DNA from: Rhodobacteraceae bacterium HIMB11
Lineage (GTDB): Bacteria; Pseudomonadota; Alphaproteobacteria; Rhodobacterales; Rhodobacteraceae
Reading direction: 5' to 3'
NCBI GenBank assembly: GCA_000472185.1
Contig: AVDB01000014.1
Coordinates: 1 to 39,666, forward strand
DNA length: 39,666 nucleotides
The notes under the pieces were generated by a model. It saw nothing but the letters and a program-made list of their open reading frames with translations. It was not told the origin of the DNA and did no database searches. This document shows, piece after piece, positions 24,598 to 32,334 of this stretch. Position numbers and translations under genes: made by a program. The first letter of the stretch is position 1; the number at the start of each line of letters is the position of its first letter.

Positions 24598-24816
24598 ATG
24601 AACAAGAAATATCAAAATTATAAACAAAGCCGAGGCGAACTGATTTCTTCAGTCGCATTTTTTGGAGTTGGAATATGGTTCTTGCTCGAAGCACTTGTAT
24701 ATTTTGCTCAAAGTACACTTACAGCTTGGTTGTTTATCCTGCTTTCTACGCTTAATTTTTTAGCAGCTTTTCGGTTTAAAATTGCGAAATACTATGAACA
24801 AAAAGCAAATAGGTAG
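24598..24816 (+). CDS. Hypothetical two-TM protein after flhB, 72 aa
   Basis: Not recognised. The gene starts at ATG 24598, right after the flhB stop, so it belongs to the same transcript. A basic N-terminus (MNKKYQNYKQSRGE) leads into two membrane segments (ISSVAFFGVGIWFLLEALVY and LTAWLFILLSTLNFLAAFRF) and a basic end. First of four unrecognised genes that follow flhB; the 3' end overlaps the next gene. Confidence 0.6.
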   Translation: MNKKYQNYKQSRGELISSVAFFGVGIWFLLEALVYFAQSTLTAWLFILLSTLNFLAAFRFKIAKYYEQKANR

Positions 24817-25018
24817 AGATAGCCGTCAGGTTAGATGTGCAGTGTGCGAGGACTTTTTTGTAACGCACAGGCCGAATACACCATGGGGCTGTCGCCGTTT
24901 TGGCTTTCGTTCCAAGATCATTCCTTCACTATTAGTTTTTTCAACAACTGGCACGAAATGTGCTTATTTTAAAGAAAGGTCAGTAGAATTTCGAGGCAAA
25001 GGTAGGTCTAATGTCTGA
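24794..25018 (+). CDS. Small conserved cysteine protein, 74 aa
   Basis: From ATG 24794, inside the 3' end of the preceding gene. The pattern CAVCEDFFVTHRPNTPWGCR, FGFRSKIIPS, and TGTKCAYFKER (four Cys in total) resembles a widespread family of about 70-aa proteins with CxxC...PxGCRxxGFxS...SGxxCxxF, sometimes misnamed as uracil-DNA glycosylase. The Cys spacing suggests a metal-binding knuckle. Function unknown; co-transcribed with flhB. The stop overlaps the start of the next gene by 8 nt. Confidence 0.65.
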   Translation: MNKKQIGRDSRQVRCAVCEDFFVTHRPNTPWGCRRFGFRSKIIPSLLVFSTTGTKCAYFKERSVEFRGKGRSNV

Positions 25019-25844
25019 TGCACAACAAAAAGCGCTTGAGGAAACTTCAAAGGTTGCACTTGACGCCGCAGACGCAGCAACCAGAGCGGCTGAAGAAATT
25101 CACGGCGTTAAAAAAGAATATGAAGGATTGCTCAAATCTAATCGAGGAGTTCTCCGAGGTCTCTCAATTGCATTGGTAAGTACTGCAGTTGGCCTGCTGG
25201 TAGCCGTAGGAGCTTCTGCACTGGTTTATTACAAGTCGCGTGCGCAATTTGAGAAGTCAGATGAAATGCTACTGCAAGCTGTTGCCGTTTTTGCTGAAAA
25301 TGTGGATGAACTTACACTTGCACAAACGAACTTAAATTCTCTCATCGAAACGCAAAATGACCTACGAAATGAGATTGGGTTAGCACGAAAATCTCTTGAT
25401 ACCGTTCCTGCTAAAATAGATGAAACGTTGACTACGTTACTGCCAAAGGTGTCAAGTGCGGTGGATGCATCACAGGCAGCAATTGAAGAATCCGTAACGG
25501 CTACTACAGAACTTGCGATGGCTGACCTTTCGCAAAAGTTTACTGTTGTGTTCGATGAAGTGGAAGCAATTTCAGCATTACTGGAAAGAGCAATATCTGA
25601 CGCCACTTCTTCGGCTGAAGTAAACACAACTGAACCTAATGAAGACACTGACACCAGTGCTTATGAATTGGTAAATGTCCAATCGGACTTGGAACAAATT
25701 ATTTTGCTACAAAAAGAGTTATCTGCGAAGATCACACTCCTCCAGGATATTTCTAAACCGCGTAATAAAGTCGTAACAAAGCGCACTACAAATACCACTA
25801 AAAAACAATCCACCAAGCCTGCCAACCCACTTAAATTTCCATAA
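25011..25844 (+). CDS. Coiled-coil membrane protein, 277 aa, in flhB operon
   Basis: Not recognised. A cytosolic helical N-terminus (about 1-47), one transmembrane segment (about 49-73, LSIALVSTAVGLLVAVGASA), then a long periplasmic or cytosolic coiled coil (about 78-200, repeated heptads such as LAQTNLNSLIETQNDLRNEI) and a basic, Thr/Lys-rich tail (VVTKRTTNTTKKQSTKPANP). The architecture resembles chemoreceptor-like or scaffold coiled coils but has no HAMP or signalling hairpin. It overlaps the previous gene by 8 nt, so it is translationally coupled. Confidence 0.65.
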   Translation: MSDAQQKALEETSKVALDAADAATRAAEEIHGVKKEYEGLLKSNRGVLRGLSIALVSTAVGLLVAVGASALVYYKSRAQFEKSDEMLLQAVAVFAENVDELTLAQTNLNSLIETQNDLRNEIGLARKSLDTVPAKIDETLTTLLPKVSSAVDASQAAIEESVTATTELAMADLSQKFTVVFDEVEAISALLERAISDATSSAEVNTTEPNEDTDTSAYELVNVQSDLEQIILLQKELSAKITLLQDISKPRNKVVTKRTTNTTKKQSTKPANPLKFP

Positions 25845-25858
25845 AAGTTAGACATGTC

Positions 25859-26590
25859 ATGAGTTTTTTAAAAATATCTTCTGTCAGGATTGGAGAGGCT
25901 GCGCGTAAACGCAAAATCCGTTCTGGTGATATTTTATTAGCTATCGACGGGTATATGTTTACCCAAGATACGAAGGAACTTAAAAAGAAGTTTGAAGATA
26001 AGAGCCAAGCGCCTTGGCTTCTTACCTTCAAGCGTGGCGAACTTGTTTTTGACGTTTTTTTCGACGAAGCGCTGAAATCAGATTTCGATATTACGACTGT
26101 GGAAGAAACAGAAGACGCGACGGCGGCGCTTAAAAAACACAAGTATGCAGCTTGGCAAGACTATAAAACCTATGAGGTGTATCGCGATATATACAAGAAA
26201 GCAGAAATAGTAGAGGTAACTCAAGATCCAGTTGCAGGGTATGTGCCGCCAATCTGGATGCTTCAAAATAAGCTATACTATCCGTTTGCCTCCGTTATGA
26301 TTATATATGGAATTACTTTTGTCTCCAGTATTTGGCTGTGTTTGCTCGCTGTTGTGCTGGTCGGTGTTTATACGCATCGAGCACAAATTTCATTGAAGAG
26401 ATCTTATTGCCTCTTCGATGAAAAATTTCTGTGGTTCGTAACTGCGGTGCCTAGCGAGCTAAGCGTTGTAGAAAAAATAATGATTTTAGATCCTGACACC
26501 AAATGTAAGCATAAGCTCGACAAAAAAGAGGGGTCTCCAGAGCCAAAACTTACTAAGGTTCTGCCACAGCCAGCAGATTACTTGACCTAA
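25859..26590 (+). CDS. PDZ-like domain protein with two TM segments, 243 aa
   Basis: The N-terminal 65 residues look like a PDZ domain (GEAARKRKIRSGDILLAIDG, with the GD-ILAIDG carboxylate-loop pattern). A charged helical middle with Tyr-rich segment (YAAWQDYKTYEVYRDIYKKA) follows, then two adjacent hydrophobic segments (about 145-180) and a cytosolic tail ending PQPADYLT. With no signal peptide, the PDZ would be cytosolic. It starts 14 nt after the coiled-coil gene and closes the flhB transcript. I know no flagellar protein with this layout. Confidence 0.65.
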   Translation: MSFLKISSVRIGEAARKRKIRSGDILLAIDGYMFTQDTKELKKKFEDKSQAPWLLTFKRGELVFDVFFDEALKSDFDITTVEETEDATAALKKHKYAAWQDYKTYEVYRDIYKKAEIVEVTQDPVAGYVPPIWMLQNKLYYPFASVMIIYGITFVSSIWLCLLAVVLVGVYTHRAQISLKRSYCLFDEKFLWFVTAVPSELSVVEKIMILDPDTKCKHKLDKKEGSPEPKLTKVLPQPADYLT

Positions 26591-26614
26591 ACATTTTGTT
26601 GCGGATGCCGTTTA
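26588..26614 (+). promoter_or_regulatory. sigma28 (FliA)-type promoter of the cyclic-nucleotide-binding pair
   Basis: TAAA (26588-26591), exactly 15 nt, GCCGTTTA (26607-26614): as good a match as the fliD element. The predicted start is near 26621, 15 nt before ATG 26636. Confidence 0.6.
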
Positions 26615-26637
26615 TGTTGAAAGAGGGTTTTCAACAT
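26614..26637 (+). promoter_or_regulatory. Perfect 9-bp inverted repeat over the start region (operator or hairpin)
   Basis: ATGTTGAAA (26614-26622), a 6-nt spacer GAGGGT, and TTTCAACAT (26629-26637) are perfectly complementary. The spacer holds the ribosome binding site, and the right arm includes the first two bases of the start codon. It begins at the end of the sigma28 -10 box. As DNA it is operator-like; as RNA it could only form if transcription starts upstream of 26614. Confidence 0.6.
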
Positions 26638-27007
26638 GTCTGATCAACAATTTACATCGCTGCTCGTTAAACAACCCAAATGGATACGAAGCAAAAATCA
26701 AAAAATATTTACCATGGGTGATCCCACTGATCGTTTGTTTTGGATTGAGCAAGGGAAAGTACGTAGAACACGTGACGGTCGACTTTTTACGCGAAATAGT
26801 TTTGTGGAAGTCGTGAGTTTTTTTGGATCTGATATTTACAGCGCCGATGTAATATCACTCGCAGAAACAGAGGTGAGAGTTATTTCACGAAGCGATGTAA
26901 TGCGATTGTTTGAGCTGGATAAGGACCCCATACTCCGTGAGTTAGTTGTTCTGCTTGCTCGTGAAAAATTATCAGCGGAAAAATTTCAGTTTTTACAGGT
27001 CGGTTGA
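26636..27007 (+). CDS. Single cyclic-nucleotide-binding-domain protein, 123 aa
   Basis: A stand-alone CNB/Crp-like beta-roll: QKIFTMGDPTDRLFWIEQGK, VEVVSFFGSDIYSADVISLA, ETEVRVISRSDVMRLFEL, and a C-helix. There is no HTH domain, and the canonical phosphate-binding cassette (GExAxxxRxA) is not conserved, so it may bind another ligand or none. The gene is followed after 1 nt by a second CNB gene. It may act as a sensor/adaptor through protein contacts. The sigma28-like promoter would express it with flagellin. Confidence 0.75.
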   Translation: MSDQQFTSLLVKQPKWIRSKNQKIFTMGDPTDRLFWIEQGKVRRTRDGRLFTRNSFVEVVSFFGSDIYSADVISLAETEVRVISRSDVMRLFELDKDPILRELVVLLAREKLSAEKFQFLQVG

Positions 27008-27008
27008 T

Positions 27009-27314
27009 ATGAAGAAGAAATATTTCCATAATGAAATCATATTAAATCGTGGTGACGAATTAAATGAATTATGCTTGGTAGATTCTGGGAAAGCGGTAGT
27101 TGTAAACCCTTTAGACTCAAAAATCATGAGGGTTTTACATGCAGGTGACACAATTGGTGTAGACCACGCATTAAAAAAACAAAAATTACCGCACCTTACC
27201 GTTGCACAGGGTGAAAGTGTGATTTCACGTGTGGAGTTGGTAGAATATGTTGAAGCGCTGTCAAATGCTCCGGATGTGACGAAAGATTTAATAAACCAGT
27301 TGCTTAAAGACTAG
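27009..27314 (+). CDS. Second single cyclic-nucleotide-binding-domain protein, 101 aa
   Basis: From ATG 27009, with AGGTCGG upstream; an upstream in-frame start at 26946 would lie within the previous gene. CNB beta-roll pattern: NEIILNRGDELNELCLVDSG, VVVNPLDSKIMRVLHAGDTI, and a terminal helix. Again no DNA-binding domain and no canonical phosphate-binding Arg. With the preceding gene it makes a tandem CNB pair split over two polypeptides, perhaps forming a heterodimer. The stop lies 4 nt from the rpoN stop on the other strand. Confidence 0.7.
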   Translation: MKKKYFHNEIILNRGDELNELCLVDSGKAVVVNPLDSKIMRVLHAGDTIGVDHALKKQKLPHLTVAQGESVISRVELVEYVEALSNAPDVTKDLINQLLKD

Positions 27315-27318
27315 AATG

Positions 27319-28740
27319 TTACTGTAGTATCCCTTGTAGTTTTGCCTGTTTGCGGCGATCAAATGAACTAGCTATCCCGTCCATCTTACGATACTTTGCG
27401 ACCGTTCGCCGCGCGATTTTGATACCCATTTCATTGAATTTTTCAACGATTTCCTCATCACTTAAGGGTGAAGCCGGATCCTCTGCTTTTATCATGTTTG
27501 TAATTTGATGCCGAATACTTGCACCGGATTTCGTTTCATCTTTTGAGGATATTTTTGAACTGAAGAAAAACTTCAATGGTAAGACCCCAAATGGAGTTTC
27601 AACTAATGAATTACTTGTTACACGACTTACTGTACTCTCATGAACTCCGACATCTTCTGAAATTGTTTTCAGCGTGAGCGGCTGAAGATAGGCAGGTCCT
27701 TTTTCAAAAAATGATAACTGGTACTTTAAAATTGACATGCCGATTTTAAGAGTTGTTTCGTTACGTTGCTGGATGGCGCGCTTTAACCAATGCGCATCGG
27801 AGAGATAAGTCTTAAGAAAATCTTTGCTTTCCGTTTTTAAGCTATTTTGGATTGCCTCTTGAGCAAACTCTTTTTTCACAACAATTGTTGGAAGGTTGGA
27901 CGAGTATAGCGAAACCACCCAATTGTCATCTTTGTTTACAATTTTTAAATCTGGTGACGTTATTGGCCTGTCATCAAAATAAAACTGCGTTCCTGGCTTG
28001 GGGTCTAGCGATCTTATCGTTGTCAAGATAGCTTTCATTCGTTTGTCTCGAATGTTGAATTTACGTTTTAAGCCTTCCAAGTTACCTTTCGCCAATAGAT
28101 CAAGGTTTGCGATGATGTTGAGAATATCGTCCTCGAGAAGATCTAGGTCCTCAAGTTGTAAAATTAGGCACTCTCGCAGATTTCGTGCGAATAGCCCAGA
28201 AGGCTCTATTGTCTGCATCGTGCTCAATACACGTTCGATTGTCTCATCTGATACAGAAATTCGTTGCTTAATGTTCTGCAGATTAACTGTTAGCCAACCT
28301 GACGGCTCAAGCTCTTCACACAAAGCTAACGCCACCCGAAGCTCTTTGTCGTTGGTAAAATTACTATAAGCAAATTGGCAAGCATGCTCATACAACGATG
28401 GCCCAGTACTTTTTAGAGTATCACCAAAGCCAATATCCTCGTCAAAATTCCTGCTCGCTTTTGAATTGCCGGATGAAAATGAGTCGCCGGTTTCAAATTG
28501 ATTGTCTATCGTAACTTTCTCATCGCGCTTATCAGCGTGTGATGGTAACAGTGAGTCAATTGTTGGCTTCTCATCTTTCGCTGGCGCTAATTCAATGAAA
28601 GGATTTTCTTGAGCCTGCTCTTCAAGGTAACTTGCAAGCTCGACGTTGTTATAGTGCAAAAGCTTAATCGCTTGTTGCAACTGCACCGTGATTGCCAGGC
28701 CTTGTCTTTGTTTAATTTTCGTAGAAGCAAAAAGTTGCAT
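27319..28740 (-). CDS. rpoN: RNA polymerase sigma54 factor, flagellum-dedicated copy
   Basis: 473 aa from ATG 28740, which has GGGAGA at good distance; an upstream in-frame start at 28779 is rejected. Region I is typical (RQGLAITVQLQQAIKLLHYN), followed by an acidic linker, the core-binding region, the promoter-contact HTH (TISEDVGVHESTVSRVTSN), and the RpoN box ARRTVAKYR near the C-terminus. It directs RNA polymerase to -24/-12 promoters and needs an AAA+ activator. Location inside the flagellar cluster, away from the usual lptB-hpf-ptsN neighbourhood, suggests a specialised paralogue like rpoN2 of R. sphaeroides. A sigma54-type element lies just before the gene. Confidence 0.95.
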   Translation of the reverse strand: MQLFASTKIKQRQGLAITVQLQQAIKLLHYNNVELASYLEEQAQENPFIELAPAKDEKPTIDSLLPSHADKRDEKVTIDNQFETGDSFSSGNSKASRNFDEDIGFGDTLKSTGPSLYEHACQFAYSNFTNDKELRVALALCEELEPSGWLTVNLQNIKQRISVSDETIERVLSTMQTIEPSGLFARNLRECLILQLEDLDLLEDDILNIIANLDLLAKGNLEGLKRKFNIRDKRMKAILTTIRSLDPKPGTQFYFDDRPITSPDLKIVNKDDNWVVSLYSSNLPTIVVKKEFAQEAIQNSLKTESKDFLKTYLSDAHWLKRAIQQRNETTLKIGMSILKYQLSFFEKGPAYLQPLTLKTISEDVGVHESTVSRVTSNSLVETPFGVLPLKFFFSSKISSKDETKSGASIRHQITNMIKAEDPASPLSDEEIVEKFNEMGIKIARRTVAKYRKMDGIASSFDRRKQAKLQGILQ

Positions 28741-28752
28741 GGTAAATCTCCC

Positions 28753-28768
28753 GCAATAAAAATACCAA
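28753..28768 (-). promoter_or_regulatory. sigma54-type element directly before rpoN
   Basis: The minus strand reads TTGGTATTTTTATTGC with GG at 28766-28765 and GC at 28754-28753 (N10). The expected start would fall on ATG 28740 and leave the ribosome binding site untranscribed. Either a leaderless autoregulatory promoter, or a sigma54 binding site that represses transcription from further upstream. Confidence 0.45.
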
Positions 28769-28918
28769 ACGGCGGACATAGTTAATAATTTTATATTTGA
28801 CTCATTCTTGATTTATTAAAAAATATAATCAAAACAATATTTTATTTCAGTTTGTCAATTTTTTTTAGGTTTTTGGGAATTTTGACATCTGAGTCGTCTC
28901 TCCTATTGGAAAATAATT

Positions 28919-28945
28919 CTAAACAAATGCCAGTAGTGTCGTTTC
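28919..28945 (+). promoter_or_regulatory. Probable sigma28-type promoter of the flagellin gene
   Basis: CTAAA (28919-28923), 14 nt, GTCGTTTC (28938-28945). Spacing is one base shorter than in the fliD and flgM elements. The predicted start is around 28952, giving a leader of about 50 nt. Confidence 0.45.
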
Positions 28946-28949
28946 ACTA

Positions 28950-28972
28950 TTTGCAAAGGCAGTTTTGCAAAA
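28950..28972 (+). promoter_or_regulatory. Possible stem-loop in the flagellin leader
   Basis: TTTGCAAA (28950-28957) and TTTTGCAAAA (28963-28972) are self-complementary copies that can pair with each other over a GGCAG-type loop. A 5' stem-loop could protect the flagellin message or be a target of a regulator. Confidence 0.35.
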
Positions 28973-29002
28973 CGAGCTTTTGTCTCAAATAGGAGCTAAA
29001 TG

Positions 29003-31441
29003 ATGACTGTAATTAATACAAACACAGCGGCGATCAACGCCCAGTACAACCTAAGTAAGGTGCAGAGCGCAATGGACGACGCTATGTCAGCTCTGTCATC
29101 TGGTAAACGAATTAACTCAGCAGCTGACGACGCTGCTGGTATTGCAATCTCTTCTCGGATGGAAGCGCAAGTGCGCGGCCTGAACCAAGCAATGCGCAAT
29201 GCTGCAGACGGCCAATCGCTGGTCGATACTGCAGAAGGTGCAATGGATGAAATTTCCAACATGCTGCAGCGCATGCGCGAACTGGCGATCCAATCAGCTA
29301 ACGATACGAACTCAGACAGTGATCGCGACGCACTTAATCTTGAAATTGATGCGCTGATTGCTGAGATTGATCGTGTGGTAGATACCACTGCGTGGAACGG
29401 CAAGAACATCCTCGATGGGTCCGCTCAACTGAACTTTCAAATTGGATCACAGGCTGGTCAAGATTTAAATGTTGCAATCAGCTCTCTAGGCTCAAATGCA
29501 TTAGGTTCATTAACTGGGGCACCTTCGTCCGACGCTGTTTTATCTTCTGCTCACCAGGGCGTTGCTGCGGAAACGACAGAAGTGAAGATCGCGTTCAATG
29601 GTAATGACACCTATAGCTTTAATCTTAATATCACAGACAGTGCCGGTAATGCTCAGGCATTGGCAATACAAGCTGATGTGACAAACTCGTCTGCGGTAAA
29701 TGTAGCTGGAGCGATCAATCAAGCGATCCAAAATGCCAATTTGGATGAATATGCGTCAGCTTCTGCTAGTGGTAACGTAGTGACTGTTAAAAACACTTTC
29801 GGTGAGGCAATTACCTTAGATACGTTTGCGTCAGTGGGTACTGGTTCAGGTACTTACACAACCGTAAATGGTGGTGCGGGTTCGGCAAGTGTTGTAAACT
29901 TAGGTAGTGCTGCAGGTAATACTGGCACAACTTTCAATGTTAATGTCCCCGCAACAAGCTATGCTGCAGAAGTCTCTGCAACAACCGGAACGGCTGCTCA
30001 ATTTAAAGAAACATTGACTGCAACAGATTTCGCTGATGTGACTGCTTGGGTAGCGAACACCGATTTTGGTTCCAACCCAGGCGCAGCAGACCATCTGGAA
30101 GTCGATTTTGGCGACTTTTCAGTGACTATCGACAACGCGGATGCAACTGATCTTGCTTCATTCGCGGCGGCTATTAACTCAGAGCAAAGCGCTTACACTT
30201 TCTCTGCAGTGATTGAAGATGCCGGTGGTGGTAACCTCAGCTACAGCTTGAAAGCGGTTGCTAATAATGTTGGCGCGGTGGCGAATGCCGATATCCCAAC
30301 GATTAAGGCTATTGATGCAAACGGTGCCGTTATTCAGGATGGTGCATTCGGTGGTGGCCTTGCCATGACAGCATCTGTAGCTGGAGTTGACGCAACTTCC
30401 GGATCTGCTGAAACCGGCGGCACCAAATTAAATTTGGAGCTATTTGGTGCAGATGACTACAGCTTTACACTTGATACAGTTGCGATCTCGTTTTCATACC
30501 ATGGAACGTCAGCAAGTCGTGACCAGATTGCACAGGAAATGCAGGTTGCATTAAACGCTGGTACTGCAGACACTTATGAAGTGGTTAACGCCAATGGTCG
30601 TTTGGAAATTACCAACCAGAGTAACAGTGCTGCTGCACTGAGTGCATTCACTTCGACTGGTAGTGGCACTATTCTAGCTTCTACGTTGATAGGAGATGCT
30701 GGAGCTGAAGGACCAACTCAGGTTTTAGATGATACGGTGCACGCTGTTGCTGCGTCCACTACAGCAGCAGGTACTGCCACAGCGACAGTTGTTGACTTAG
30801 AATTCACAGCTGATGATGTATACTCATTTAAAATTTCAGATGGTGAAAGGACAGCGATAGTAGATGCAACTAGCGTTGACGCACAAACACCTGACGTAAC
30901 AGAAATGATCGCAGCCATAAACTATGGCCTGACCAGAGCTGGTATGGATGACTCCGTTACGGTGTCTAATACTGGTGGAGTGATCCACTTGACGCAATCT
31001 GCTGGCAGAGAAGTGTCGGTCTCTGACTTCCGTTCAGATGGAACTGGCTCGATGTTGGCATCTGGTGGTGCAAATACAAATGGCGTATCGAAATATCTAG
31101 ATGATGGTCTCGGTGCAGGTGCATCAACTGTTTCTCAAATCAGCATTGCAACTTCATCTGGCGCACAAGATGCGATTGAAATTCTTGACCGTGCACTTCA
31201 AGATGTTGCGATGGAGCGCGCTGAACTTGGCGCAGTCTCTAACCGTCTAGATCACACAATTTCCAACCTTGGAAACATCGTGGTCAACACTGAAGCGTCA
31301 CAGTCTCGTATCGAAGATGCTGACTTTGCTTCAGAAACAAGCAACCTAACTAAGGCACAGATCCTTTCACAGGCTGCTACTGCAATGCTGGCGCAAGCAA
31401 ATGCGTCCAAGCAATCTGTCCTAAGCTTGCTGCAAGGATAA
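29003..31441 (+). CDS. fliC: Flagellin, unusually large (812 aa)
   Basis: AGGAG at 28991-28995 precedes two tandem ATG codons (29000 and 29003); I chose the second (MTVINTNTAAINAQ). The N-terminal D0/D1 domain (1-170: SALSSGKRINSAADDAAGIA, MLQRMRELAIQSANDTNS) and C-terminal D1/D0 domain (about 720-812: DRALQDVAMERAELGAVSNR ... ASKQSVLSLLQG) are canonical. The central 550 residues are a Thr/Ala/Gly/Asp-rich surface region with at least three related modules containing a DxYSF core (NDTYSFNL, ADDYSFTL, ADDVYSFKI) and a later GTGS motif. FlaB/FliC polymerises into the external filament. A strong terminator follows immediately. Confidence 0.95.
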   Translation: MTVINTNTAAINAQYNLSKVQSAMDDAMSALSSGKRINSAADDAAGIAISSRMEAQVRGLNQAMRNAADGQSLVDTAEGAMDEISNMLQRMRELAIQSANDTNSDSDRDALNLEIDALIAEIDRVVDTTAWNGKNILDGSAQLNFQIGSQAGQDLNVAISSLGSNALGSLTGAPSSDAVLSSAHQGVAAETTEVKIAFNGNDTYSFNLNITDSAGNAQALAIQADVTNSSAVNVAGAINQAIQNANLDEYASASASGNVVTVKNTFGEAITLDTFASVGTGSGTYTTVNGGAGSASVVNLGSAAGNTGTTFNVNVPATSYAAEVSATTGTAAQFKETLTATDFADVTAWVANTDFGSNPGAADHLEVDFGDFSVTIDNADATDLASFAAAINSEQSAYTFSAVIEDAGGGNLSYSLKAVANNVGAVANADIPTIKAIDANGAVIQDGAFGGGLAMTASVAGVDATSGSAETGGTKLNLELFGADDYSFTLDTVAISFSYHGTSASRDQIAQEMQVALNAGTADTYEVVNANGRLEITNQSNSAAALSAFTSTGSGTILASTLIGDAGAEGPTQVLDDTVHAVAASTTAAGTATATVVDLEFTADDVYSFKISDGERTAIVDATSVDAQTPDVTEMIAAINYGLTRAGMDDSVTVSNTGGVIHLTQSAGREVSVSDFRSDGTGSMLASGGANTNGVSKYLDDGLGAGASTVSQISIATSSGAQDAIEILDRALQDVAMERAELGAVSNRLDHTISNLGNIVVNTEASQSRIEDADFASETSNLTKAQILSQAATAMLAQANASKQSVLSLLQG

Positions 31442-31456
31442 GCGAGATAGGATCAG

Positions 31457-31492
31457 AGAAAAGGCCTCCCTCGGGGGGCCTTTTTATTTTTT
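31457..31492 (+). terminator. Rho-independent terminator of the flagellin gene
   Basis: A GC-rich hairpin, AAAAGGCCTCCC paired with GGGGGGCCTTTT around a TCG loop, ends in a TTTTTATTTTTT run. It lies 16 nt after the flagellin stop codon. Confidence 0.92.
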
Positions 31493-31751
31493 GGTTTAAT
31501 CATAATAAAATATTGAAACATTCAGAAGTATGGACCCAAACTCAATAACGGGTCCCAAACACAAACTTTGATCCCTAAAATCGGAAATAGAGTTAGCTGT
31601 AGAAGCTTAAGGTAACATAGTGCATTTGAGCTTTTTGCTAGCTGCAAGGCGAAATATTCTAAATTTTGAAGAAAATTGGTTTAGAGGACTTGCGCATGCG
31701 ATCACGACGTTTATACGCCGTTCGCACAGGTTCTAAAATCACTTATCACTG
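31493..31751. other. Intergenic region after flagellin
   Basis: No convincing gene, RNA or promoter. It holds a GGACCC/GGGTCC inverted repeat (31532-31555) without U-tract and a more GC-rich patch near 31694-31730. No larger structure was recognised. Confidence 0.4.
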
Positions 31752-31832
31752 ATGAATATACTTTTGACTTACACTAGCTTAGCATTGCTTGGCGCCATTT
31801 GGATTGCATTAGAACTCGGTTTATTTTTCTAG
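31752..31832 (+). CDS. Possible 26-aa hydrophobic micropeptide
   Basis: ATG 31752 to TAG 31832 encodes a single membrane-spanning peptide (LTYTSLALLGAIWIALELGL core) with aromatic ends. Such small TM peptides exist, but there is no ribosome binding site or promoter here, so this could be chance. Its stop abuts the stop of the convergent DUF1566 gene. Confidence 0.25.
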   Translation: MNILLTYTSLALLGAIWIALELGLFF

Positions 31833-32306
31833 TTATTTGTCTTTGACTATCATCACAAATAATTTTTGGTACGGGAAAAACCTTCCATATGTATCACCTG
31901 TCATAAAGTTGACAGACCAATAATTTTTTGGAGAAATCCAGTTTCTTTGTCCCGTCCAATATGGCTCGTTTTCTGTGCCTGGGAAATATTTGACGTTAAT
32001 CTTCGGTGGTGTGCACTCTGAACAGACTAAGCCTTCTAATTCTTTCCTCGTTGGAAGTCGCCATTCTCCTCCCATTTGCTCGTTAGCCTGCTGCAGCGCA
32101 ATTTTGATTTCGTCATGGTTTAGTTTGACGGCCGCACCTTCACATTTTCCTGTATCTATATTGAAAGTTTGCCCTAACGAGCAGCGATACCAAATCAACT
32201 TGCTGTCAAAATCAATGACAGTACTATTTTCTGCATAAAATTGAGCAGTCGCATGACTGCTCACAAAACAAAAGATTGCAACAAGCAACAATCTAGGTGT
32301 TAACAT
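31833..32306 (-). CDS. Exported DUF1566 (Lcl-type C-terminal domain) protein, sigma54-controlled
   Basis: 157 aa; ATG 32306 has GAGGAG upstream. An N-terminal signal peptide (LLLVAIFCFVSSHATA, cleavage about residue 21) is followed by one DUF1566 domain: VIDFDSKLIWYRCSLGQTF, EWRLPTRKELEGLVCSECTP, NEPYWTGQRNWISPKNYWSV. Such C-type-lectin-like domains occur in surface adhesins and sulfatase-type proteins; four Cys may form disulfides. The sigma54 promoter and position divergent to motA suggest a periplasmic or outer-membrane flagellar accessory, which is my inference. Confidence 0.8.
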   Translation of the reverse strand: MLTPRLLLVAIFCFVSSHATAQFYAENSTVIDFDSKLIWYRCSLGQTFNIDTGKCEGAAVKLNHDEIKIALQQANEQMGGEWRLPTRKELEGLVCSECTPPKINVKYFPGTENEPYWTGQRNWISPKNYWSVNFMTGDTYGRFFPYQKLFVMIVKDK

Positions 32307-32334
32307 GGCCTAAACTCCTCGTGAGTTTGCGTAG

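Noticed and set aside
31532-31555. GGACCC/GGGTCC inverted repeat after flagellin
   Set aside because: Only 6 bp arms with a 12-nt loop and no U-tract; the strong terminator upstream already ends the flagellin transcript.
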